Shown here in pieces: positions 1 to 8,309 of a stretch of 64,000 nt of DNA. Under the pieces are notes generated by a model, which saw only the letters and a program-made list of their open reading frames with translations, searched no databases and was not told the DNA's origin. The first letter of the stretch is position 1. Each line of letters starts with the position of its first letter. Made by a program: the position numbers and the translations under genes. Origin of the DNA: Castellaniella hirudinis_A (GTDB lineage Bacteria; Pseudomonadota; Gammaproteobacteria; Burkholderiales; Burkholderiaceae_B); NCBI RefSeq assembly GCF_047468865.1, contig NZ_JBLGTV010000003.1:62001-126000 (forward strand), read 5' to 3'.

Positions 1-1
1 C

Positions 2-79
2 CAGGAAGAATATGCCGCCATGATGCTGGCCGGCGGGCGTTCGGTTCAGGGTAATCGCAAAACCGGAGAACACTCATGA
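2..79 (+). CDS. ligA: Protocatechuate 4,5-dioxygenase alpha subunit, C-terminal end (partial)
   Basis: Only the last 25 codons lie in the window; the gene begins upstream of position 1. The readable tail ends with an AMMLAGGRS..GNR stretch typical of the small alpha subunit (LigA/PmdA) of the extradiol protocatechuate 4,5-dioxygenase. LigA caps the active site of the catalytic LigB subunit. The stop codon TGA overlaps the ATG of the next gene in an ATGA arrangement, so the two subunits are translationally coupled, as expected for a stoichiometric complex. The assignment rests on the short tail plus the certain identity of the next gene. Confidence 0.8.
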   Translation, partial: QEEYAAMMLAGGRSVQGNRKTGEHS

Positions 80-945
80 GCAATCCCCACGCCCGCATTA
101 CCGCCAGCGTGTATACGTCCCACGTGCCGGCCATCGGCGCCGCCCTGGATCTCGGCAAGTCGGGCAATGAATACTGGGCGCCGCTGTTCAAGGGCTATGA
201 GTTTTCCAAGCAATGGCTGCGGGACAATACGCCCGACGTGATCTTCCTGGTCTATAACGACCATGCCACGGCCTTCAGCCTGGACATGATCCCGACTTTC
301 GCCATAGGCTGCGCCGACGCCTTCCAGCCCGCCGACGAGGGCTGGGGCGCCCGTCCGGTGCCCACGGTGGTCGGGCACCCGGAACTTGCCGCCCATATCG
401 CCCAGTCGGTGATCCAGCAGGATTTCGACCTGACCATCGTCAACAAGATGGATGTGGATCACGGCCTGACCGTGCCCTTGTCGCTGATGTGCGGCCAGCC
501 GCAGGCCTGGCCCTGCCCGGTGATCCCGTTCGCGGTCAATGTGGTGCAGTATCCCGTGCCATCCGGCCAGCGCTGCTTTCAGCTGGGCCAGGCCATACGC
601 CGGGCCATCGAGACCTTCGATCGCCCCTTGAACGTGCAAATCTGGGGCACGGGCGGCATGAGCCACCAGCTGCAGGGCCCGCGCGCCGGCCTGATCAACC
701 GCGAATTCGACACCGCGTTCCTGGATCGCCTGATCGCCGATCCGGCGGGCCTGGCGGCCGTCCCCCATGTGGACTATGTACGCGAGGCGGGCTCGGAAGG
801 CATCGAGCTGGTGATGTGGCTGATCGCCCGGGGCGCCATGGCCGACGTGGCCGGCGGGCCGGCCCCCCGTGTCGCCCATCGTTTCTACCATGTGCCGGCT
901 TCCAATACGGCCGTGGGCCATTTGATCCTGGAGGAACAATCATGA
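76..945 (+). CDS. ligB: Protocatechuate 4,5-dioxygenase beta (catalytic) subunit
   Basis: A 289-residue cytosolic non-haem Fe(II) extradiol dioxygenase subunit that opens the protocatechuate ring between carbons 4 and 5, giving 4-carboxy-2-hydroxymuconate 6-semialdehyde. Family landmarks are clear: SHVPAIGAA at the N-terminus (His16, iron ligand position), LVYNDHATAF (His63, second iron His), the DVDHG segment, WGTGGMSHQLQGPRAG and the acidic region GSEGIELVMW (Glu241/Glu244). Length matches LigB/PmdB. The start overlaps the ligA stop and the stop overlaps the ligC start (ATGA both times), so this is one operon. In sphingomonads the gene is ligB, in Comamonas pmdB. Confidence 0.96.
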   Translation: MSNPHARITASVYTSHVPAIGAALDLGKSGNEYWAPLFKGYEFSKQWLRDNTPDVIFLVYNDHATAFSLDMIPTFAIGCADAFQPADEGWGARPVPTVVGHPELAAHIAQSVIQQDFDLTIVNKMDVDHGLTVPLSLMCGQPQAWPCPVIPFAVNVVQYPVPSGQRCFQLGQAIRRAIETFDRPLNVQIWGTGGMSHQLQGPRAGLINREFDTAFLDRLIADPAGLAAVPHVDYVREAGSEGIELVMWLIARGAMADVAGGPAPRVAHRFYHVPASNTAVGHLILEEQS

Positions 946-1898
946 CGCAAGACGTGAAAGTCGCACTGGTCGGGGCAGGGGCCTTCGGCATCAAGCATCT
1001 GGACGGCATCGCCCGGATCGACGGCGTCGAGGTGGTCGCCCTGGTCAGCCGCGATCTGGACAAGACGCAGGCCATCGCCGACAAATACGGGATCGGGCAG
1101 GCGAGCACCGAACTGGACGACGTCCTGCGGCGCCCGGACGTCGATGCGGTGATTCTGTGCACGCCCACCCAGATGCACGCGGCCCAGGCCATGGCCTGCC
1201 TGCGGGCGGGCAAGCACGTGCAGGTCGAGATCCCGATGGCCGATACGCTGGCGGATGCCCAGGCGCTGGTGGCCTTGGCCCATGAAAGCGGGAAAATCGC
1301 CATGTGCGGCCACACGCGCCGCTTCAACCCCAGCCACCAGTACGTGCACCAGCGTATCCAGCGGGGCGAATTCCAGATCCAGCAGATGGATGTGCAGACG
1401 TATTTCTTTCGTCGCAGCAACATGAATGCGCTGGGCGAGCCGCGCAGCTGGACCGACCATCTGCTGTGGCACCACGCGGCCCATACCGTCGACCTGTTCG
1501 CCTACCAGTGCGGCAGTCCGGTGGTCAAGGCCAATGCCCTCCAGGGGCCGATCCATCCCACGTTGGGGATCGCCATGGACATGTCCATCCAGCTGCAGGC
1601 GGCCAACGGGGCGATCTGCACCCTGTCGCTCAGTTTCAACAACGACGGCCCGCTGGGCACGTTCTTTCGCTACATCGGCGACAGCGCCACCTACATCGCC
1701 CGCTACGACGACCTCGTCACGGGCCGCGACGAAGTCATCGACGTCAGCCAGGTGGCGGTGTCGATGAACGGCATCGAACTGCAGGATCGGGAATTCTTCG
1801 CCGCGATCCGCGAGGGGCGCGAGCCCAACGCCAGCGTGGCGCAAGTGCTGCCGTGCTACCGGGTTCTGCACGATCTTGAGCAACAACTGTCCAGCTGA
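942..1898 (+). CDS. ligC: 4-carboxy-2-hydroxymuconate-6-semialdehyde dehydrogenase
   Basis: A 318-residue Gfo/Idh/MocA-type dehydrogenase that oxidises the LigAB ring-cleavage product to 2-pyrone-4,6-dicarboxylate using NAD(P). The N-terminal Rossmann motif GAGAFGIKHLDG (about residues 10-22), the CTPTQMHA segment, HTRRFNPSH and SWTDHLLWHHAAHT are those of LigC/PmdC. I chose the ATG at 942 because it overlaps the ligB stop, follows a GGAGG-like site and gives the family N-terminus; the frame stays open further upstream, but that part is an out-of-frame copy of ligB. The following pathway steps (LigI, LigJ, LigK) are not in the window. Confidence 0.95.
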   Translation: MTQDVKVALVGAGAFGIKHLDGIARIDGVEVVALVSRDLDKTQAIADKYGIGQASTELDDVLRRPDVDAVILCTPTQMHAAQAMACLRAGKHVQVEIPMADTLADAQALVALAHESGKIAMCGHTRRFNPSHQYVHQRIQRGEFQIQQMDVQTYFFRRSNMNALGEPRSWTDHLLWHHAAHTVDLFAYQCGSPVVKANALQGPIHPTLGIAMDMSIQLQAANGAICTLSLSFNNDGPLGTFFRYIGDSATYIARYDDLVTGRDEVIDVSQVAVSMNGIELQDREFFAAIREGREPNASVAQVLPCYRVLHDLEQQLSS

Positions 1899-1934
1899 AA
1901 TGGCTGGTTATCCGACAACACCAGGAGAGAGACC

Positions 1935-3107
1935 ATGAAAGTCATCAAGACCCTCGGCGCCGTGGCATTGGCCATCGGTGCCATGACATTGACCCCCGCC
2001 CACGCCAAAGACTTGAAAATCGGCGTCGTCATGCCCATGTCCGGCCCCTTCGCCGCCCATGGCAAGCAGCTGCAACACGGCATCGACCTGTATCTGGCCG
2101 AGCATGGCGATGAAGTGGCCGGCCGTAAGGTGAAAGTCCTGATCAAGGACGACACCGGGATTTCGCCCGCCGTGGCCAAGCGCCAGGCCCAGGAGCTCCT
2201 GATCAAGGACAAGGTCGATATTCTGGCCGGTTTCACCCTGACGCCCAATGCGTTCTCGGTCGCGCCGCTGGCCACCGAGGCCAAGGTGCCGATGGTGGTG
2301 CTCAACGCCGCCACCTCGTCCATCACCGAGAAATCCCCCAACATCGTGCGGGTGTCCATGACCCTGCCGCAGGTGACGGCTCCGATGGCGCAATGGGCGT
2401 ATGACAACGGCGTCCGTTCCGTCTACACGCTGGTGTCCGACTACGGCCCGGGGCACGACGCGGAGAAGCAGTTCCAGAAAAGCTTTACCGCGCTGGGCGG
2501 CAAGATCATCGGCGAAGTCCGCACCCCGGTGGCCACGCCCGATTACGCACCGTACCTGCAGCGCATCAAGGACGCCAAGCCCGACGCCGTGTTCCTGTTC
2601 GTGCCCAATGGCGAACAGGGCGTCGCCCTGGCCAAAGGCTTCAAGGAACGCGGCCTGGATCAGGCCGGCATCAAAGAACTGGCCACGGGCGACGTGACCG
2701 ACGAAGACGTGCTGGACGCCATGGGCGAGGCCGCCGTGGGCATGATTACGTCGTTCCATTATTCGGCGGTGCATGATTCCCCCGAAAATAAGGCCTTCAC
2801 CGCCGCCTATGCCAAAGCCTATCCCAATGACCGGCCCAACTTCATGGCCGCGGCGGGCTACGACGGCATGCACCTGATCTACGAAGCCCTGGAAAAAACC
2901 AAGGGCGATGCCGGTGCGGATGCCTTTATCGCCGCCGCCAAGGGCATGCAGTGGAACAGCCCGCGCGGCCCCGTGCAGATCGACCCCGAGACACGCGATA
3001 TCGTCCAGGACGTCTACATCCGCAAGGTCGAAAAGGTCGACGGGGTGCTGCAAAACGTGGAATTCGACAAGATCGAAGCGGTCAAAGACCCGGGCAAGCA
3101 GGGTTGA
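1935..3107 (+). CDS. Periplasmic substrate-binding protein, branched-chain amino acid ABC type (likely aromatic acid)
   Basis: A 390-residue receptor of the LivJ/Peripla_BP_6 class. It has a cleavable signal peptide (KVIKTLGAVALAIGAM..., cleavage near HAKD, residues 1-24), then KIGVVMPMSGPFAAHGKQ at the start of the mature domain. A good AGGAGAGA ribosome site precedes the ATG. It is the first gene of a complete ABC importer and follows ligC by 36 bp in the same direction. Importers of this class next to aromatic catabolic genes usually bring in aromatic acids rather than leucine. A protocatechuate-, phthalate- or hydroxybenzoate-type ligand is inferred from location only. Confidence 0.88.
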   Translation: MKVIKTLGAVALAIGAMTLTPAHAKDLKIGVVMPMSGPFAAHGKQLQHGIDLYLAEHGDEVAGRKVKVLIKDDTGISPAVAKRQAQELLIKDKVDILAGFTLTPNAFSVAPLATEAKVPMVVLNAATSSITEKSPNIVRVSMTLPQVTAPMAQWAYDNGVRSVYTLVSDYGPGHDAEKQFQKSFTALGGKIIGEVRTPVATPDYAPYLQRIKDAKPDAVFLFVPNGEQGVALAKGFKERGLDQAGIKELATGDVTDEDVLDAMGEAAVGMITSFHYSAVHDSPENKAFTAAYAKAYPNDRPNFMAAAGYDGMHLIYEALEKTKGDAGADAFIAAAKGMQWNSPRGPVQIDPETRDIVQDVYIRKVEKVDGVLQNVEFDKIEAVKDPGKQG

Positions 3108-3113
3108 TCCCCA

Positions 3114-3152
3114 GGCCGGCGGCCGTCGCGCACCCCGCGCCGGCCGCCGGCC
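3114..3152 (+). other. GC-rich stem-loop between binding-protein and permease genes
   Basis: A perfect 12-bp inverted repeat (3114-3125 pairing with 3141-3152, arms GGCCGGCGGCCG and CGGCCGCCGGCC) with a 15-nt loop lies just after the binding-protein stop codon. No T-run follows, so it is not a complete intrinsic terminator. In ABC operons such hairpins commonly protect the upstream mRNA or attenuate read-through, so that more binding protein than permease is made. That role is inferred. Confidence 0.6.
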
Positions 3153-3213
3153 GGATTCCTGCCGGGGCGGCTTCACCCGAGGGCGCCGCCCGTCCCCCTC
3201 ACCAGGATAAATC

Positions 3214-4071
3214 ATGACTATATTGTTCGATGGGCTCGCCTACGGGATGCTGTTGTTCCTCATCAGCGTCGGCTTGTCCGTGACGCTGGGTTTGATGAAC
3301 TTCGTCAACTTGGCGCATGGCGCGTTCGCCATGCTGGGCGGTTATGCCTGTGTCATTTTGCTGAATGACTACGGCGTGCCTTTTTTGGCCACGCTGCCGG
3401 CGGCGATCTTGGTGCCCGCCCTGGTCGGCATGGTGCTGGAACGCTTTCTGTACCGCCGCCTGTATGCGGCCTCGGAGCTCGACCAGGTGCTGTTTTCCAT
3501 CGGCCTGGTGTTCATGGCCGTGGCCTCGGCGCACTTTTTCTTCGGCGCGCGCCAGCAGCCCTTGCATTTGCCCGAGTTTCTGTCGGGCCAGGTGCAGGTG
3601 ATGCAGGGGCTCGATGTCGGCGTGTATCGCCTGTTCTTGATCATCGCCGGCCTGCTGGTGGCGGCCTTGCTGCAATTTACCGTGATCCGCACCTCGTTCG
3701 GCGCGCGTCTGCGGGCCGCGGTGGACAACCAGCGGGTGGCGCGCGGCATGGGGGTGGACGTCAATCGCGTCTTCAGCCTGACCTTCGCCCTGGGCTCGGC
3801 CCTGGCGGGGCTGGGCGGCGCCCTGGGGGTGGAAATGCTGGGTCTGGACCCGGAATTCCCCGTGAAATACCTGGTGTATTTTCTGATCGTGGTGTCGGTG
3901 GGGGGCAGCGGCAATATCCTGGGATCCCTGTACGCCGCGATATTGCTGGGCGTGGCCGATGTGGCGGGCAAGTATTACATCCCGCAAGTCGGCGCCTTCA
4001 TTATCTATGCCGTGATGGTCGTGACGCTGATTTACCGCCCGCATGGCCTGTTTGGCCGCCCTCACCGATAG
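3214..4071 (+). CDS. ABC transporter permease, LivH type
   Basis: A 285-residue inner-membrane permease with about eight hydrophobic helices. Typical LivH features are the N-terminal GLAYGMLLFLISVGLSVTLG helix, NLAHGAFAMLG, the coupling-loop segment RTSFGARLRAAVDNQRVARGMGVDVNRV and the C-terminal VGGSGNILGSL...LFGR. An AGGA ribosome site lies upstream of the ATG. It forms the transmembrane pair with the LivM-like protein encoded 9 bp downstream. Confidence 0.92.
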   Translation: MTILFDGLAYGMLLFLISVGLSVTLGLMNFVNLAHGAFAMLGGYACVILLNDYGVPFLATLPAAILVPALVGMVLERFLYRRLYAASELDQVLFSIGLVFMAVASAHFFFGARQQPLHLPEFLSGQVQVMQGLDVGVYRLFLIIAGLLVAALLQFTVIRTSFGARLRAAVDNQRVARGMGVDVNRVFSLTFALGSALAGLGGALGVEMLGLDPEFPVKYLVYFLIVVSVGGSGNILGSLYAAILLGVADVAGKYYIPQVGAFIIYAVMVVTLIYRPHGLFGRPHR

Positions 4072-4080
4072 GAATCTGAC

Positions 4081-5154
4081 ATGAAAAGCGCTTTTCCAAG
4101 CGGGGCCGGCCGCGGCCAAGGGGAAAACCGGGCCGCCGTGCTGGCCGCCTATCGCCGCACGGCGCATTGGAAGCCCCTGGAATACCTCTTCTGGTGTTTG
4201 CCCGTCCTGGCTTATTTTGTATTTCCCGACAATTATCTGCTGCTCAGTCAGATTGTCATCACGGCCTTGTTCGCCCTGTCGCTGGATTTGATCTTCGGCT
4301 ATGCCGGGGTCATTTCCCTGGGCCATGCCGCCTTTTTCGGCATCGGGGCCTATACCGTGGGCCTGCTGGGCTCGCACGGCCTGGGCGACCCCCTGCTGGG
4401 CCTGGTGCTGGCCGCCTTTTTCGCTGCCGTCATCGGGTTTTTCAGCAGTTTCCTGCTGCTGCGCGGCAATGATCTGTCGCGCCTCATGGTGACGCTGGGC
4501 GTCGCCTTGATGCTGTACGAGCTGGCCAATAAATTCACCGACATCACCGGCGGCGTGGATGGCATGCCGGGCATCGAGATCAAGCCGATTCTGGGCTTCC
4601 TGGATTTCGATATGTTTGGCCGCGTGGGCTATGTGTATTCCACGGTCGTGCTGTTTGTGCTGTTCTGGCTGGCGCGCCGCCTGGTGTATTCGCCGTTCGG
4701 TCAGAGTCTGCGCGGCATCCACATGAATGCCCTGCGCATGCCGGCCCTGGGGGTTCCGGTGAACAACCGGCTGGTGCGGGTGTACACCATCGGCGCGGCC
4801 TATGCCGGGGTGGCGGGGGCCTTGCTGGCCCAGACCAATCAATTCGTGTCCCTGGACGTGCTGGGCTTCCAGCGTTCGGCCGACTTGCTGCTGATCCTGA
4901 TCCTGGGCGGCGCGGGCCATCTGTACGGCGGCCTGGTCGGCGCCATCGTTTTCGTCATGATCAACTATTTCCTGTCTGATATGAATCCGCAATATTGGCA
5001 GTTCTGGCTGGGTCTGATCCTGGTGCTGGTCGTGTTGTTCGCCCGGGGCGGCATTCTGGGCACCGCGCAGCAATGGATTCGGGCCTCCCGGCATCGGGCC
5101 AGGGCGCAGGCCGACAAGGCGGGCGCCGGCAAGCGTTCGGAGGCCGCATCATGA
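4081..5154 (+). CDS. ABC transporter permease, LivM type
   Basis: A 357-residue inner-membrane protein. A polar N-terminal stretch of about 40 residues is followed by roughly nine transmembrane helices. LivM markers are SLGHAAFFGIGAY, the coupling-loop motif SPFGQSLRGIHMNALRMPALGVPV and GGAGHLYGGLVGA. The C-terminal tail is basic and alanine-rich. Its stop codon overlaps the ATG of the ATPase gene by ATGA, indicating coupled translation. It is the second permease subunit of the putative aromatic-acid importer. Confidence 0.92.
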   Translation: MKSAFPSGAGRGQGENRAAVLAAYRRTAHWKPLEYLFWCLPVLAYFVFPDNYLLLSQIVITALFALSLDLIFGYAGVISLGHAAFFGIGAYTVGLLGSHGLGDPLLGLVLAAFFAAVIGFFSSFLLLRGNDLSRLMVTLGVALMLYELANKFTDITGGVDGMPGIEIKPILGFLDFDMFGRVGYVYSTVVLFVLFWLARRLVYSPFGQSLRGIHMNALRMPALGVPVNNRLVRVYTIGAAYAGVAGALLAQTNQFVSLDVLGFQRSADLLLILILGGAGHLYGGLVGAIVFVMINYFLSDMNPQYWQFWLGLILVLVVLFARGGILGTAQQWIRASRHRARAQADKAGAGKRSEAAS

Positions 5155-5900
5155 ATCCCGTTTTGCAAACGCATGATCTGGTGCGGAACTTCGGCGGCTT
5201 CGTGGCCACGGACAAGGTCAACCTGGCGGTCGCGCCCGGCGCCCGGCACGCCCTGATCGGCCCCAACGGGGCCGGCAAGACCACGCTGATCAATCTGCTG
5301 ACGGGGTATCTGGAACCCACGTCGGGCCGGGTCAGCCTGCTGGGGCAGGACGTCACGCAGATGCCGCAGCATGCGCGCTGCCGTCAAGGGCTGGTGCGCA
5401 CGTTCCAGATCAACCAGTTGTTCATGGGCATGACCGTTCTGGAATCCGTGGCGCTGGCGGTGGCGGAGCACCAAGGCATCGGCACCCAGTGGTGGAAACC
5501 GCTGGCGTCCCATGGCGAAGTCCTGGACGAGGCCGCCGCCATTCTGGAGCAGCTGCACTTGCTGGACGATGCCTACGAACTGACGCGCGATCTGGCCTAT
5601 GGCCGCCAGCGCCTGATCGAGATCGCGCTGGCCCTGGCCCTGCGCCCCAAGGTGCTGCTGCTGGACGAACCCGCCGCCGGGGTGCCCACGGGCGAATCCC
5701 GCGAGCTGTTCGAAACCATTGCGCAACTGCCGGCGGACGTCAGCATCCTGTTGATCGAGCACGATATGAACCTGGTTTTCAGTTTCGCGCAGCGCATCTC
5801 CGTGCTGGTGTCCGGCGCCCTGCTGCTGGAAGACACCCCGGAGGTCATCGCCCGCCACCCGAAGGTCAAAGAAGTCTATCTCGGAGAATCCCATGGCTGA
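5151..5900 (+). CDS. ABC transporter ATP-binding protein, LivG type
   Basis: A 249-residue ATPase. Walker A is GPNGAGKTT (about residues 39-47), the signature region is LAYGRQRLIEIA (a degenerate ABC signature usual in LivG proteins), Walker B is VLLLDEPAAGV and the switch His is in IEHDM. I chose the ATG at 5151, which overlaps the livM stop and gives the standard LivG length. Translation into the next gene overlaps by 8 bp. It powers the importer together with the LivF-type subunit. Confidence 0.92.
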   Translation: MNPVLQTHDLVRNFGGFVATDKVNLAVAPGARHALIGPNGAGKTTLINLLTGYLEPTSGRVSLLGQDVTQMPQHARCRQGLVRTFQINQLFMGMTVLESVALAVAEHQGIGTQWWKPLASHGEVLDEAAAILEQLHLLDDAYELTRDLAYGRQRLIEIALALALRPKVLLLDEPAAGVPTGESRELFETIAQLPADVSILLIEHDMNLVFSFAQRISVLVSGALLLEDTPEVIARHPKVKEVYLGESHG

Positions 5901-7209
5901 AATGCTGCGTATGGAACACGTCTGGGCCGGTTATGGCGACGCGGTCATCCTCGAAGATGTGTCGTTTTCCCTGGCGGCGGGCGGCAGTCTGGCCTTGCTG
6001 GGGCGCAACGGCATGGGGAAAACCACGCTGCTGGCCACCTTGATGGGGGCCACGCGCCTGCGCCAGGGGCAGATCGTTTTCGAAGGCGCCGACATCGCCC
6101 GCGTGCCCAGCCATTTGCGGGCGCGCCGGGGCCTGGGCTGGGTGCCCCAGGAGCGCGACATCTTCCGCTCGTTGACGGTAGAGGAAAACCTGACCGTGGT
6201 GGCCCGGCCCGGAGAATGGACGCTGGCGCGTGTCTACGAGATGTTCCCCAGGCTGCACGACCGCCGCCAGAACCTGGGCAACCAGCTTTCGGGCGGCGAA
6301 CAGCAGATGCTGGCCATGGGCCGGGCGCTGATGCTGAACCCCAAGGTGCTGCTGCTGGACGAGCCGCTGGAAGGCCTGGCCCCCCTGATTGCCCAGGAAT
6401 TGCTGCATATCATCAATCGCATGGTGTCCGAAGGCCGCCTCGCGGTGATTCTGGTCGAGCAGCACGCCCGGCAGATTCTGCCGATCACCCACCATGCGCT
6501 GGTGCTGGAACGCGGCAGGGTGGTGTATTCCGGCGAGAGCGCCGCGCTGCTGCGGGATGCGGAGCAACTGGATCGTTTGCTGGGGGCCGGCTCCACCGAA
6601 ACGTCGGCCCCGAAGCCCCAGCGGGAGATGATCCCGGCCATTGCGGCCATCCAGGAGGAGCATCGCGCCATCGCCGCGCTCCTGAGCGCCTTGACCCATA
6701 TTCTGGCCGGCATCGAATCGGGACGGCTCCAGCCGGACTTCACCCTGCTGTCCAGCATGATCGAATACATTGCCGAAATGCCCGATAAGCTGCACCATCC
6801 CAAGGAAGATCGGATTTTCGCCCTGTTGCGCGGCAAGACCCGCGAGGTCGACGCCCAACTCGACATGCTGGAGGCCGAGCACCGCGATACCATTGCCGCC
6901 ACCAGCCGCCTGGATCGGGCCCTGGTGCATTACATGCAGGGCGGCGCGCCGGCCTTTGCCAGTTTCCGGGATGCCGTGCGCCTGTACATCGCCGACGAAT
7001 GGCGCCACCTGAACACCGAGGAATCCAGCATCCTGCCCGTGGCGCGGCGCTTGTTCACCCCGGAGGACTGGCAGGACATCAATGCGGACTTCGCCCGCAA
7101 CGGCGACCCCTGGTCCGGGCCGGACAACCGCTATGCATCGCTGTTCAAACGGATCACCAACCTGGCGCCCGCCCCGGTCGGGGTGGGGCCGGCCGCCGGG
7201 GCGGATTGA
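5893..7209 (+). CDS. LivF-type ABC ATPase fused to a C-terminal hemerythrin-like domain
   Basis: 438 residues, about 200 longer than a normal LivF. Residues 1 to about 235 form a complete ATPase: Walker A GRNGMGKTT, signature LSGGEQQMLAMGRAL, Walker B VLLLDEPLEGL, switch His in VEQH. After a short linker (about 236-245), residues 246-410 form a hemerythrin/HHE-like four-helix domain with the expected metal-ligand pattern: His257, His301 and Glu305 (HHPKE), His330 (EAEHRD), His372 and Glu376 (HLNTE). There is no stop codon or frame change between the parts. The gene ends the transporter operon, so the importer ATPase may sense O2, iron or redox state. That function is inferred; the domain is read directly. 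Confidence 0.9.
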   Translation: MAEMLRMEHVWAGYGDAVILEDVSFSLAAGGSLALLGRNGMGKTTLLATLMGATRLRQGQIVFEGADIARVPSHLRARRGLGWVPQERDIFRSLTVEENLTVVARPGEWTLARVYEMFPRLHDRRQNLGNQLSGGEQQMLAMGRALMLNPKVLLLDEPLEGLAPLIAQELLHIINRMVSEGRLAVILVEQHARQILPITHHALVLERGRVVYSGESAALLRDAEQLDRLLGAGSTETSAPKPQREMIPAIAAIQEEHRAIAALLSALTHILAGIESGRLQPDFTLLSSMIEYIAEMPDKLHHPKEDRIFALLRGKTREVDAQLDMLEAEHRDTIAATSRLDRALVHYMQGGAPAFASFRDAVRLYIADEWRHLNTEESSILPVARRLFTPEDWQDINADFARNGDPWSGPDNRYASLFKRITNLAPAPVGVGPAAGAD

Positions 7210-7235
7210 AAAACAGGGCTCGTATTTGCGCGATA

Positions 7236-8219
7236 ATGAGCGCCATGGATACGACTTTGATTTCTGTTTTGGTGGCCGGCAAGACAACCGTGGCCCGGGA
7301 CACGGTTTGCTTTGAGTTCACCCCCATGAGCGGGACGGCGTTGCCCGCCTATGCGCCCGGGGCGCACATCGACGTGCACTTGCCCGGCGGGCTGATCCGC
7401 CCTTATTCCCTGCTGGACGCCGGCGCCGAGGCGCCGCCGGCCCGCTATCGCATCGCGGTGCTGCGCGAGACCGCTTCGCGTGGCGGGTCGGTGGCCCTGC
7501 ACGACCGCGTGCGGGTGGGGGACATCCTGCAGGTCACGGCCCCGCGCAACCGCTTTCCGCTGGTGCCCGCCGCCCACAGCGTGCTGTTCGCCGGGGGCAT
7601 CGGGGTCACGCCCCTGTGGTGCATGGGGCAGCGGCTGCTGGCCCAGGGGGCCAGCTTCGCCTTGCACTACAGCAGCCGCACCGCCGCGCGGGCGGCGTTC
7701 CTGGCGGACATCCGCCAGGGGTTCGCGGGTCATGCGCACTGCTACTTCGACGATCAGCCCGACCGGGCGCTGGACGTCGCCGCCATTCTGGCCGGCTGTC
7801 CCGCCGATACCCAGGCCTATATCTGCGGCCCGGCGGGCTATATCGATGCGGTGCAGTCGCGGGTGCGGGCGGCGGGGCTGGCGGCCGACCGCATCCACAT
7901 CGAGCAATTCGCCCTGGATGCGGCCGACCGGCCCGCGATCACCGCCACGGACGTGGCGTTTCAAGTGCAGTTGGACAGCACGGGCGAAATCTTCGATATC
8001 CCGGCGGACGAATCCATTACCTCGGCCCTCGACCGGCAAGGGGTGTTCATCCCGGTTTCCTGCGAAGAAGGCATTTGCGGCACCTGCCTGACCGGCCTGA
8101 AAGGCGGCATCCCCGACCACCGCGACACCTACCTGACCGACGAGGAACACGCGGCCAACGACCAGTTCATGCCCTGTTGTTCGCGTGCAAAAACCCCACT
8201 GCTGATCCTGGATCTTTAA
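7236..8219 (+). CDS. Oxidoreductase, VanB / phthalate dioxygenase reductase family
   Basis: A 327-residue flavin and [2Fe-2S] reductase that would pass electrons from NAD(P)H to an aromatic-ring oxygenase or O-demethylase. The FMN-binding barrel comes first (RPYSLLDAG), then a nucleotide domain (FAGGIGVTPLWCMG, YICGPAGYIDAV), then a C-terminal plant-type ferredoxin domain with CEEGICGTC and a final CC pair that bind the 2Fe-2S cluster. Order and length match class IA reductases. I chose ATG 7236; ATG 7245 is also possible. It lies 26 bp after the ATPase gene. No oxygenase partner is visible in the window, so it may be encoded upstream of position 1 or elsewhere. Confidence 0.9.
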   Translation: MSAMDTTLISVLVAGKTTVARDTVCFEFTPMSGTALPAYAPGAHIDVHLPGGLIRPYSLLDAGAEAPPARYRIAVLRETASRGGSVALHDRVRVGDILQVTAPRNRFPLVPAAHSVLFAGGIGVTPLWCMGQRLLAQGASFALHYSSRTAARAAFLADIRQGFAGHAHCYFDDQPDRALDVAAILAGCPADTQAYICGPAGYIDAVQSRVRAAGLAADRIHIEQFALDAADRPAITATDVAFQVQLDSTGEIFDIPADESITSALDRQGVFIPVSCEEGICGTCLTGLKGGIPDHRDTYLTDEEHAANDQFMPCCSRAKTPLLILDL

Positions 8220-8247
8220 CCTGGGTCAAGTTTTGGTCAAGTCCCTA

Positions 8248-8276
8248 TTGGCAGTGTGGTTTTGTTCGATTATAAG
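8248..8276 (+). promoter_or_regulatory. Sigma70-type promoter of the chemoreceptor gene
   Basis: TTGGCA (8248-8253) and TATAAG (8271-8276) are separated by exactly 17 bp, each one mismatch from consensus. Transcription would start near 8283, upstream of ATG 8310. This argues against a longer reading from position 8256, which would begin inside the promoter. No clear flagellar sigma28 box was found. Confidence 0.6.
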
Positions 8277-8309
8277 TTTTCTCTTGTGCTTGAAAACAAG
8301 GGAAAATCC

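Noticed and set aside
3199..5094. A 631-codon open frame on the minus strand
   Set aside because: It runs antisense to the two permease genes; the His/Gln/Arg-rich product is a by-product of GC-rich codon use, and the plus-strand genes have clear family motifs.
8256..8309. Earlier start for the chemoreceptor
   Set aside because: The extra codons lie inside a good sigma70 promoter and do not fit the family N-terminus.
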